The notes under the pieces: generated by a model | What the model was told of the DNA's origin: nothing | The model's database searches: none | The model's input: the letters and a program-made list of their open reading frames with translations, nothing else | Made by a program: the position numbers and the translations under genes | Part shown: positions 1-7,205 of the stretch, piece after piece | How positions within the stretch are numbered: the first letter of the stretch is position 1 | Layout of the letters: every line of letters starts with the position of its first letter | NCBI RefSeq assembly: GCF_002149965.1 | Contig: NZ_MSQB01000019.1 | Coordinates: 1 to 64,000 of the forward strand | Direction of reading: 5' to 3' | Origin: Novosphingobium panipatense | GTDB lineage: Bacteria > Pseudomonadota > Alphaproteobacteria > Sphingomonadales > Sphingomonadaceae | DNA length: 64,000 nucleotides

Positions 1-31
1 TCCCACTACTGAAATCTCAGGAGAAATCGCC

Positions 32-223
32 ATGGATGAGCACGACGACCCCGAGGACCAGGGCACGCATCACGTAAGCGGCACCATTCCACAGAAAATC
101 GTTGAAAAACAACTGCCTGACGGATCGTTGCGTTCAAACTGTAGCACACAACTGTCGCACAACAGGGTTCGCAAGACCGGGCTAAGCTCCTCTAATCAAG
201 ACTACATTCTGGCAAAAACCTGA
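32..223 (+). pseudogene. possible gene start truncated by repeat
   Basis: An ATG at 32 follows a good ribosome binding site (AGGAG, 8 nt upstream). Only about 12 codons (MDEHDDPEDQGT) precede the first base of the 129-bp repeat, and the frame then runs 63 codons to a stop through repeat-derived sequence. I read this as the 5' end of a host or island gene whose remainder was displaced when the repeat arrived, but a chance ORF is equally possible. No function can be assigned. Confidence 0.25.
70..198 (+). repeat. 129-bp att-like repeat, copy 1
   Basis: Perfect copy of 3677-3805 in the opposite orientation. It starts with the last 17 nt of the tRNA-Thr gene (T-arm 3' half, acceptor strand and CCA) and continues for 112 bp that, at the other copy, form the leader of the integrase gene. 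tRNA 3' ends are classic tyrosine-integrase attachment cores. The unusual point is the inverted rather than direct orientation. Confidence 0.85.
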
Positions 224-313
224 TCCAGCCTAGCTGTCGCGACCCGCAAGACATTTCAGCGGGTGCGACGTATGGGACGACTTCGAAGAAAAGAATAACA
301 AAAACATCGAGGC

Positions 314-1333
314 TTAAATCAAAATAATCCTATAGAGCCCGTCGAGCGGATCGCCAGACTGGCCAAGGATTGTAAGAGCCTCGGCAAACTTGCGCCCAAA
401 CTCATAGGAATTCTCACGCCATTCCGCAAACTTCTCGTCGAATTCGGCCTCGATTTCTTCTTTCTTACCATGCGTGAACTTGAGAAATGCAGAATAATCG
501 TCGAGGACATCCGCCATTAACGAAGTGAAGCGAGTCGCTTCCTGCTCGTTCGGGATGATTGCATTGGCGGCAACCTGCTCGAGCCTCTCGGATGGAGTTA
601 GTCCCACCATCACGCGAACATCTTCCGGTTTCACGGTTTTTGCCCGAATGTGCTGCGCGAGTAAGTATATCACGGCGGAATAGCAGGTTATCATCCGCGA
701 ATATTTTAGTTTAAGGTTCTTGATGCGAAATCCGTTGCCGGGTTTTCGACGCTCAAGTTCATAATTAACTGCAAATGTCCGCCACATCCTGAGAATATCA
801 TTGACCATGAACGCTGGAACGAAATTGTCCTCGTTGGTTTTGAAATCTTGGAAGTAAGCGTCGATTACGTTATCGAGCAGGCTATCGTAGGTAGCCAGAC
901 CGAGAAGCGGCCGACTTTCGAGGAGCAGCAACAAGCGCCCCGTGAGGGTGTTGTGATAGTCATCCTCGCGTTTGCCGAGCTTACTAGCGAAGTCATCGAT
1001 CTCGTGCACCTCAAGATATTTGCCCGAACCATCGAACGGCGCGATCCCGGAATCATCGACGGCTTTGACCAGATGATATTTCAGGCAAATCTCGTCGATA
1101 CCGGTCAGGCGACGTTCGATGACCTTCTTGTCGTGCTTCTCTTTTTCTTCAGTCTCAGAGACAATGAAAAGATCGAGGTCGCTTGAGGGCCCGGCCTCCA
1201 GCCGACCGAATGATCCGGTAGCATAGACGCAGGCCTTTTCTGCAATTAAGTCTTCGGCGTCAGCGAGTTTTAATCGTAGATTGTTGAATCGGGCAAGCGT
1301 TTCTTTACGAATTTCTTTGAGATATTCAGGCAA
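314..1333 (-). CDS. pol-beta-fold nucleotidyltransferase
   Basis: About 339 aa. The N-terminal part has the pol-beta nucleotidyltransferase signature: a G-S pair at residues 40-41 (ATGSFGRLEAGPSSDLDLF), followed by the two metal-binding aspartates D52 and D54. The C-terminal two thirds is a helical domain I do not recognise. I chose a TTG start at 1333 because it overlaps the stop of the upstream exonuclease gene (TTGCCTGA) and has GGAG 8 nt upstream; a longer in-frame ATG at 1456 would lie deep inside the exonuclease. The gene is the last of a two-gene unit with the exonuclease. Such enzymes transfer a nucleotide to RNA, protein or small molecules; the substrate here is unknown. Role in defence or toxin-antitoxin function is inference from island location only. 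Confidence 0.75.
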   Translation of the reverse strand: MPEYLKEIRKETLARFNNLRLKLADAEDLIAEKACVYATGSFGRLEAGPSSDLDLFIVSETEEKEKHDKKVIERRLTGIDEICLKYHLVKAVDDSGIAPFDGSGKYLEVHEIDDFASKLGKREDDYHNTLTGRLLLLLESRPLLGLATYDSLLDNVIDAYFQDFKTNEDNFVPAFMVNDILRMWRTFAVNYELERRKPGNGFRIKNLKLKYSRMITCYSAVIYLLAQHIRAKTVKPEDVRVMVGLTPSERLEQVAANAIIPNEQEATRFTSLMADVLDDYSAFLKFTHGKKEEIEAEFDEKFAEWRENSYEFGRKFAEALTILGQSGDPLDGLYRIILI

Positions 1334-1991
1334 GAGGCGGCTCCACGGTGAACAATTTAGCGAATATCTCAGCCTGCTCGATCGCATCGTCGAGTGCATG
1401 ATGGGTATGCGACGCGCCAGACTGGAAGGCAGCGGGTAGCTTTTGGCGACCCGCATTGCTGATTGTCCGACCGAGCTTCAATGCGACCGCAGTCTTGATG
1501 TCGAAGCATTTCGAATACCCAAACGGAGACTTTTCCTGCGAGAAGCGCACGAAATACCAGTAGAGCCACGACCAATCGAAACTCAAAGGATAGGCCACAA
1601 ACACCGGTTCGCTAGTTCCGGCGATCTCGCGGACCCATCGTGCGGCGGCAGTCATCGCCTCGCTCGGGCGCGCGCCCCGACGCGCAAGCGCTGTCCGGTC
1701 AAGTCCGTTCACGCGCAGCGCTTCTTCTTCGAACTGCTCCGATATCGGTTGAAGCTCTACATAAAATCGGTCGCTGTAATCACTCGGCTTATAGAACGTG
1801 GTGCCATCATAAGCACCCGCATAAACAAGAGCAAAAGACAGCATTGAATATGGTCCCGGGATCGGGCCGTCCGTCTCGATATCGGCCGAAAAGTAAATAT
1901 CAACCCCGCGACCAAATTTCTTGGGCCTCCCCTGCGATATATTAAAGTGCTCGCGAATAATCTGTACTCCAAGAACCATATTCTTTCCCAT
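1326..1991 (-). CDS. DEDDh 3'-5' exonuclease
   Basis: 221 aa, DnaQ/RNase T-like fold. Exo I motif is FSADIETDGP with D37 and E39; Exo II is probably D139 in AYPLSFDWSW; Exo III is HTHHALDDA with H197/H198 and D202, which makes it the DEDDh type. These four acids bind two metal ions for removal of 3' nucleotides from DNA or RNA. It is a stand-alone domain without polymerase or UvrC fusion. It precedes and is translationally coupled to the nucleotidyltransferase gene. Start ATG at 1991, with an alternative ATG four codons later. The substrate cannot be told from sequence. Confidence 0.8.
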   Translation of the reverse strand: MGKNMVLGVQIIREHFNISQGRPKKFGRGVDIYFSADIETDGPIPGPYSMLSFALVYAGAYDGTTFYKPSDYSDRFYVELQPISEQFEEEALRVNGLDRTALARRGARPSEAMTAAARWVREIAGTSEPVFVAYPLSFDWSWLYWYFVRFSQEKSPFGYSKCFDIKTAVALKLGRTISNAGRQKLPAAFQSGASHTHHALDDAIEQAEIFAKLFTVEPPLA

Positions 1992-2262
1992 CTCTCGTCC
2001 CCGTCGTAGCTTGGGCCGTCGGATCGATCGAAGGGCAACGTAACTTTACGCCGGTATAGCGCGTCCCCCGCGCGAGCGCCAAACCGTTCTTGTGGCTCTC
2101 GTCAATGCTCCCGTTTCGCGAGCGCCACGCTCTCGTTTAATAGCTGCTTGTGGCCGATTGCCGTTGGACAACTCCACCGCCGTAAGCGAGATATTGGCTC
2201 CTGATGGCACACAGTAAATCGCAAATCGCCAACACCTGTTTACGATATCATTGCAGGCCCGT

Positions 2263-3642
2263 TTAGTGTTCACTCGGTCCGCCCAGATGATCCAGATTCA
2301 ATCCTGCATAATTGATTGCAGAAATTGCGGTATAAAGACGCGCTGCACTGAATCCAGCGCCGTATGAATCGCCAACTAGGTTCGACGAACCGCCAGATTC
2401 ACTCCATCCCCCTAGCCGCAATGCAACCTCCCGTTCGATACCAGCTTCCCGAAGAGCATCCCTGAACGAATGGCGAAAGCTGTGATAACATATGCCGTCG
2501 GCTGCCGCCCCACAGGTAGCGAGGAAGCGGGAGAACCATCGTGACACCCTGCCGGAATGGAGGCCGAAAGCGTCGATAGCGATTTCCGGGAACATGCGCT
2601 GGTCACCAGCCTCCTTACGATCACGTAAGTAGGCCAGAATGCCCAGTTTTATAAGCATTGGATGAATGGGCACTATTCGCTGGCTCGCCGAAGTTTTAAG
2701 CGTTTTCCCTACGGCCGGGTCTGCATGGAAATCGAAGCACCAAACGCCATCAATTTCGCGCAAATCAGTCGCGTGCAACTGACATATTTCATTAAGTCTC
2801 GCGCCGGAATATAGCCCGATTAGCGGTATCCAAAATCTGCTGCGCCTCGGCCGATTAAGCCCGTGGATTGCATATCCGTTCTCGTCATCTCGACACCCTC
2901 GATAGATCGGCGCATCGAAAATGAGCCTCAGTTGAGTCACAGAGAATGGCTTCCTCTTTCCAGCCTTTGAAGCCGGGACTGCGAGGCGCAAGCCGCTCGC
3001 AACATTGCGGGAAATCCATTCCTCTCTGCATGCCCAGTTCAGCAACGTGGAGAGCTTGGTCATGTATTCATTGACATTAGCCACCGACATTGGAGCAATG
3101 CCATGCGCGCTGGCGTGCCGAGCGGCCTCTCGCGGAGTCAGTGCCGGAAACCGCTTCTTAGCATTCGATGGCAAATGCTGGAGAACGGAGAGCAGATCGC
3201 GGCATGTGTCTCGTCCGATATCGCTGACAGCCGTCCCTTCCCCCAGAATAGCCGCAATCGTAGAGTAGGTCGTTCGATACACCGCCTGACTCTTCGGGCT
3301 CGGGGAGCGCGTGGGGTCGGTCATGTAGCCATCAATCGCCTGCTCAAGCGTCCGCCTGCCCACATGCGCAGCCATCGTCAGCTTCACCGTGTCCTGCTGG
3401 ATCGTTTGCTCGGCTCTTGGAACCATGGGCTGGTTCCCGCTTGCACGGGCACGATCGAACTCAAGCTCAATCTCGAACGCCATTTTCCTTGCCGCCCTCA
3501 ACGCTTCAACGCGCGCTGCCGTTTTCAGTGACCGACTGAGATGCGTTTTTCCGAACAGTGTTACGAGATCGTGGGGCACTCGCACACGATACTGATAGAC
3601 CGCGCCTCTTCGCCATAAGCCAGACAGTCTTGTGTGCGACAC
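2263..3642 (-). CDS. site-specific tyrosine integrase
   Basis: 459 aa from a GTG start (VSHTRLSGLWRRGAVYQYRVRVP). An upstream ATG does not exist before the tRNA, so the longer open frame that reads through the tRNA is not used. The N-terminal 30 residues resemble the DUF6538 arm-binding region of sphingomonad integrases, followed by a SAM-like core-binding domain and the catalytic domain with R282 (SGARLNE), H387-x-x-R390 (HSFRHSFRD), W413 (LGGW) and probable nucleophile Y427 (SYGAGFS). It sits directly downstream of the tRNA-Thr 3' end, as expected for an integrase that uses this tRNA as attB. Its start codon lies inside an imperfect repeat that could be its own arm site, suggesting autoregulation (inference). 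All catalytic residues are intact. Confidence 0.9.
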   Translation of the reverse strand: MSHTRLSGLWRRGAVYQYRVRVPHDLVTLFGKTHLSRSLKTAARVEALRAARKMAFEIELEFDRARASGNQPMVPRAEQTIQQDTVKLTMAAHVGRRTLEQAIDGYMTDPTRSPSPKSQAVYRTTYSTIAAILGEGTAVSDIGRDTCRDLLSVLQHLPSNAKKRFPALTPREAARHASAHGIAPMSVANVNEYMTKLSTLLNWACREEWISRNVASGLRLAVPASKAGKRKPFSVTQLRLIFDAPIYRGCRDDENGYAIHGLNRPRRSRFWIPLIGLYSGARLNEICQLHATDLREIDGVWCFDFHADPAVGKTLKTSASQRIVPIHPMLIKLGILAYLRDRKEAGDQRMFPEIAIDAFGLHSGRVSRWFSRFLATCGAAADGICYHSFRHSFRDALREAGIEREVALRLGGWSESGGSSNLVGDSYGAGFSAARLYTAISAINYAGLNLDHLGGPSEH

Positions 3643-3657
3643 TGCTGTGCTACAGTT
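3630..3657 (-). promoter_or_regulatory. imperfect direct repeat, integrase arm-type site
   Basis: 28-bp motif that matches 3711-3738 at 23 of 28 positions, same orientation, 81 bp apart. It covers the integrase GTG start. Repeats of this kind flanking an att core are typical arm-type binding sites for tyrosine integrases; binding itself is inferred. Confidence 0.45.
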
Positions 3658-3676
3658 ACGATGCGTTATTTTTGTA

Positions 3677-3805
3677 TGATTAGAGGAGCTTAGCCCGGTC
3701 TTGCGAACCCTGTTGTGCGACAGTTGTGTGCTACAGTTTGAACGCAACGATCCGTCAGGCAGTTGTTTTTCAACGATTTTCTGTGGAATGGTGCCGCTTA
3801 CGTGA
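3677..3805 (-). repeat. 129-bp att-like repeat, copy 2 (tRNA-proximal)
   Basis: Contains the 3' 17 nt of the tRNA-Thr gene and the integrase leader, including one of the two 28-bp arm-type repeats (3711-3738). Read on the minus strand it is identical base for base to 70-198 on the plus strand. The match ends abruptly at 3677, 34 bp before the integrase start codon. Confidence 0.85.
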
Positions 3806-3864
3806 CTCGAACACGTGACCCCATCATTACGAATGATGTGCTCTACCAACTGAGCTAAAGCGGC
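3789..3864 (-). tRNA. tRNA-Thr(CGT)
   Basis: 76 nt including an encoded CCA. Acceptor GCCGCTT pairs with AAGCGGC, D-arm GCTC/GAGC, anticodon stem CATCA/TGATG around loop TTCGTAA (anticodon CGT, reading ACG threonine codons), T-arm ACGTG-TTCGAGT-CACGT, discriminator A. Complete and unaltered, so integration kept the gene functional. The DUF1214 gene lies upstream. Confidence 0.95.
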
Positions 3865-3986
3865 TTGCCTTGATCGGTTCGGGTTCAATACCATACCGGG
3901 GCAGGGGGCGCCTTTACCGAGCGGCGCGAGATCGCGCAAGGGGCTTTGCACCCACTCGCGAGGATCTTTTTTGGATTTCTTGTTCG

Positions 3987-5222
3987 TCATAACCCGAAGC
4001 GGAGTTTGATCGCGCGATATCGCTCCAGCAGCAGGGCAGTGCGCTCGGTCGGGGTGACTTTCGCGGTCGTTGGCGGCAAGTGTTCCGGCAGGTCGGCAGC
4101 TTTCACCAGATGCGTGCGGAAAGTCGCGGGCTGCTGGCTCATCAGGTTGCGGTAGGTGAGGTTGCCGTCGGAGAAGCCCTGTGTGTCCAGCCAGTTGTGG
4201 AGGCCGGGGTCCTGGTGGGCGAGTATCAGGCGCACCACGCCGTCGTCGTCCACTTTCGTGCGGGCGGGGGTGTAGCTGACAGGGCGGTGGAGGAAGTCCA
4301 TCGATCCCATCAGCGCGCCGCCCATGCCGAACAGCCAGAAACCTTCGTGGCAGTCCATCTCGACGATCAGCGCTTCGTCCGGTTCGAGGTGCCAGACCAT
4401 GTGCGCGGCCATGCGCCCGCGTTTGGCGTCGCTGGCGTCGTTGGCGGCCTTGTCCGCCGGGAACATGTTGAGGCTGGCAGGATCGCAGACGCCGCGCGAG
4501 GTGAGCCAGGCGTGTTCGGGCCAGTCGTGCATCAGTCCGGTGACGAAATTTCCGGCCCAGCCCATCGCTTCGGCCATCTGCGCGGGTGAGGGCAGCGGGC
4601 GCGGCATGGCCATGCCGATCCGCTCGATCGAGAGCGTGGTGGGTGTTTCGCCGAAAGCGTCGAAGGCCTCCCGGATGAACAGCTTTCGCGATCCGGGTGT
4701 GGTGGGGAGCCAGTTCTTTTCCTGTTGAGGGCCGCCGATGATCACTTCGAAGCGGCCATCGGCGTCGGCTTCGATCTGGTGGCCGAACAAGTTGGCCTCG
4801 GGAATGTCGCCGAAGGGTTCGTGCAGGCTTGGCCAGTCGGTGCCGGGGATCTTGTCCGGGCGCGGGCCCTGGACCGTCACGTTCAGCCAGCGCCCGGTGC
4901 CGCGGTGGCCGCTGAGGCGATAGACGTGATCGCCGGAAATCCATGCCTGCCGATACGTGAAGTCAGCCACATCACCGCCGAGCTTCATCGTTGGCGTGGT
5001 GAACCGGTGGATCTTCGGAAAAGCCGGGTCGCGCGTTTCAAGGGCAAGGTCGAAGGCCTGCCCTAGGTTCTGCGTCAGGAACCGGAAGGCATCGGCGCGC
5101 TGGAGCGGGTTGGCCGGATTGGCGTCCTTGAAGGCGGACATGCCGGCGTGCTTCAACTGCTCGCAGAACGCGTCCCACGCTGTTTTGAGCGCTGCGTCGT
5201 CGGTTCCATCGCCGAATGCCAT
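3987..5222 (-). CDS. DUF1214-family protein
   Basis: 411 aa, soluble, no signal peptide. The C-terminal half (around residues 200-370) has the feel of DUF1214 proteins, with the LEPDEALIVEMDCHEGFW and QDPGLHNWLDTQGF segments; members are common in sphingomonads and actinobacteria near sterol or aromatic catabolism genes, but no biochemical role is established. It is the last gene of a four-gene run after the isomerase-like gene (4-nt gap). A short open frame starting with an ATGA overlap at its stop runs into the tRNA and is not counted as a gene. Confidence 0.75.
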   Translation of the reverse strand: MAFGDGTDDAALKTAWDAFCEQLKHAGMSAFKDANPANPLQRADAFRFLTQNLGQAFDLALETRDPAFPKIHRFTTPTMKLGGDVADFTYRQAWISGDHVYRLSGHRGTGRWLNVTVQGPRPDKIPGTDWPSLHEPFGDIPEANLFGHQIEADADGRFEVIIGGPQQEKNWLPTTPGSRKLFIREAFDAFGETPTTLSIERIGMAMPRPLPSPAQMAEAMGWAGNFVTGLMHDWPEHAWLTSRGVCDPASLNMFPADKAANDASDAKRGRMAAHMVWHLEPDEALIVEMDCHEGFWLFGMGGALMGSMDFLHRPVSYTPARTKVDDDGVVRLILAHQDPGLHNWLDTQGFSDGNLTYRNLMSQQPATFRTHLVKAADLPEHLPPTTAKVTPTERTALLLERYRAIKLRFGL

Positions 5223-5226
5223 CGTG

Positions 5227-6036
5227 TCAGGCTCCTAGCCGGGTGAGAATGTCGGAAAGCATGTGGGCGGCGCGGGTGCAGGCTTGTTCGGCGCCCTCCG
5301 CCTCTATGCGTTGGCCGACCAGTTCGAGGTCGAACAGGCCGGTGTAGCCAAGGTCCAGCACGTCGCGCAGGATCGCCTCCAGTGGCGCTGCGCCGTCTCC
5401 GGGCACGGCGCGGCAGGGTGTGGTGCGGTCGCCGGGGACATGGTCGCTCACTTGCACGAGGCCGGCGATGGGGAGGGCCTCGGCCAGCTTTTCGCGCAAG
5501 TCCGCCTCCACCCAGCAGGCGTGGAGATCGACGCAGAGGCCGATGCCTGCGAGCCGCGCGAGCCGCAGCGTATCGGGAAGCGTATGCGCGATGTGGATGT
5601 CCACCGTCAGCGGCGAGGCGTTCTCGACCAGCAGCGCGACGCCGCGTTCGGTGGCATGGTCACGGCAAGGGGCGAGCAGGTCGGCGAAGCGCGCCGCTGC
5701 CTGTTCCCACGATAGTCTACCGCGCCCACCGGTGATGAGGTAGATCGATGGCGCGCCAAGCTCTGCGGCCATGTCGATCACTCGGATCAGATCGCGTGCG
5801 GCAATCCCGCTGTCTCGCTCAAGGTCGGGGTGGAGCGCGAAGGGATGGTTGATACAGCCCACGGCGATCTGGCTATGCTGCATTGCCTCGCGTGCAGCAT
5901 GTAGCTCGTTTGCCTGCAAGAGACGCGGGGAAACCAGCGTGGCATGCTGCACCCCGATCTCGCAGCAAAACTGGAGGAAGGGGCCGGTCTCCCGGTCCAC
6001 CATCGCCACTTGATGGAGGCTGACGCGCGGGTGCAT
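5227..6036 (-). CDS. sugar phosphate isomerase/epimerase-like TIM barrel
   Basis: 269 aa, xylose-isomerase-like TIM-barrel (AP-endonuclease 2 fold). Conserved family pieces are visible: LLVENAS near the middle, LCVDLHACW, LVQVSDHVPGD and the C-terminal FDLELVG, which carry the metal-binding Glu/Asp/His residues. The start ATG at 6036 overlaps the sulfotransferase stop (TGATG), so the two are co-translated; a longer frame upstream is only an antisense-like shadow of the sulfotransferase. The substrate cannot be predicted; members isomerise or epimerise sugars, hydroxypyruvate or inosose. Confidence 0.8.
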   Translation of the reverse strand: MHPRVSLHQVAMVDRETGPFLQFCCEIGVQHATLVSPRLLQANELHAAREAMQHSQIAVGCINHPFALHPDLERDSGIAARDLIRVIDMAAELGAPSIYLITGGRGRLSWEQAAARFADLLAPCRDHATERGVALLVENASPLTVDIHIAHTLPDTLRLARLAGIGLCVDLHACWVEADLREKLAEALPIAGLVQVSDHVPGDRTTPCRAVPGDGAAPLEAILRDVLDLGYTGLFDLELVGQRIEAEGAEQACTRAAHMLSDILTRLGA

Positions 6037-7205
6037 CAGCGCTGTTCGATCTCTACGCCGAAGCGTTCCCGGAACGGCGCGAACTCTGCGTTCAGCGCAT
6101 CGATGTCGTAACCGGCATCGACCAGCACTTGTGTCGAGTAGTGGAACTTGCCGTGGCGGTCGCCCTTGTTTTCCGCCAGATAGCGCTGCATTGCCGCCTC
6201 CGCTTCGGGCGTGAAGGGGCGGCCCGCGAACTTGTAGTAATCGCGGATCACGCCGATCGGATCGGCCACGAAGTCGCGGTAGCGCACGTGGTGGATGCGC
6301 GGATCGTTTGCCAGCGGATGGGCCATCGTGCTGCCGATCGACCAGCGCACACGCTCCAGATGGGCGCGGGCTTCCTTCACCAGATCGATCTTGCCGACGA
6401 TCCCGTCCATGATGTCCGCCATCATCATCGTCGAACTGGCGGCGACCATCACCGGATCGCGGTGCAGCCATACCAGCGAGGCATCGGGATAGGCATCGAA
6501 GAACGCGTCGAGCCGGGTGGTGTGAAAGCCCTTCAGCACCCAATGGCGGCTGGGGCGCCTGTATTGCAGCGCCTGCAGCATGGCCTTGTGAATGCGGTAC
6601 TGCGCAGGCGGATCGGTGGGCAGGCCGAAGGAGAGGTTCTGCATCGGCACGCGCCACCACGCCGTGGGGGTCATCACGCGAAAGTCGAAGGCCCAGGTGC
6701 GCTCGTCTTCGGGCAGACCTTGGCCCAGCATGTCGTTGTAGGGGTGGCAGAGCAGCCAGCGCGGCATCTTCACATTGATCTCGCGCCATTCGGCATCGGC
6801 GGTGGCGGTGCGGGGATCGGGGGCCTCCACCGTGCCCGGCGGCGGTGAGGGGTGCATGACCTCCCAGAACCGCAGCGCCCGCGCTCCGGGATCGACCGCG
6901 AGCAGCGCGTGCATCAGCGTCGTGCCCGAGCGGGGTTCGCCGCTAACGAACATGGGGCGGTCGATCGCTTCGTCGGCCAGTGGGAAGCGCTTGCGATCCT
7001 CGAAGAAGCGCATGCGATCGGTCAGCAGCCAGTGCACGTTCTCCGCTGCCGCTGCGCGGCCTGCCGCGTCCATGGCGATGCCGTTGATGTGCTCCACCGC
7101 GAGGGCGAAGCGTTCGGGGAAACCGTCATCGGCCCAGTCGGAAAGGCCGGTGATTTGCTGCGCTTCAAGCAGCAATTGCTGCGCGTTCAGGTCGGCCATG
7201 TTCAA
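6036..7205 (-). CDS. sulfotransferase family protein
   Basis: 389 aa. The PAPS 5'-phosphosulfate loop is clear (MFVSGEPRSGTTLMHALL, about residue 85), and a second conserved part (KGFHTTRLDAFFDAYPDASLVWLHRDP) matches the 3'-phosphate-binding strand and helix of bacterial Sulfotransferase_3 proteins. It would transfer sulfuryl groups from PAPS to a hydroxylated substrate in the cytoplasm. Start overlaps the LLM oxidoreductase stop by ATGA. The acceptor is unknown; the companion flavin oxidoreductase and SDRs suggest a hydroxylated hydrophobic compound (inference). Confidence 0.85.
   Translation of the reverse strand: MNMADLNAQQLLLEAQQITGLSDWADDGFPERFALAVEHINGIAMDAAGRAAAAENVHWLLTDRMRFFEDRKRFPLADEAIDRPMFVSGEPRSGTTLMHALLAVDPGARALRFWEVMHPSPPPGTVEAPDPRTATADAEWREINVKMPRWLLCHPYNDMLGQGLPEDERTWAFDFRVMTPTAWWRVPMQNLSFGLPTDPPAQYRIHKAMLQALQYRRPSRHWVLKGFHTTRLDAFFDAYPDASLVWLHRDPVMVAASSTMMMADIMDGIVGKIDLVKEARAHLERVRWSIGSTMAHPLANDPRIHHVRYRDFVADPIGVIRDYYKFAGRPFTPEAEAAMQRYLAENKGDRHGKFHYSTQVLVDAGYDIDALNAEFAPFRERFGVEIEQR

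Larger units (their letters stand above)
70..3805. mobile_element. tRNA-Thr-associated integrated segment
   Basis: Bounded by the two inverted 129-bp att-like copies and carrying an integrase adjacent to the tRNA 3' end plus a nuclease/nucleotidyltransferase cassette. Codon use and base composition are visibly more AT-rich than the GC-rich neighbours from 3.9 kb on. The integrase-next-to-tRNA layout is that of genomic islands. Because the end repeats are inverted, the true element may extend left of the window or may have been inverted after integration, so the left limit is uncertain. Confidence 0.55.

Noticed and set aside
2046..2273. 75-codon ORF after the integrase
   Set aside because: No family features, poor start, Arg-rich low-information sequence.
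2263..4944. 893-codon open frame that reads through the tRNA and into the DUF1214 gene antisense-free frame
   Set aside because: It spans a complete tRNA gene and a different frame of the DUF1214 gene; only its last 459 codons (the integrase) show protein family features.
5227..6789. 520-codon version of the isomerase-like protein
   Set aside because: The extra N-terminal part is an out-of-frame reading of the sulfotransferase gene; the TGATG-coupled ATG at 6036 gives the family length.
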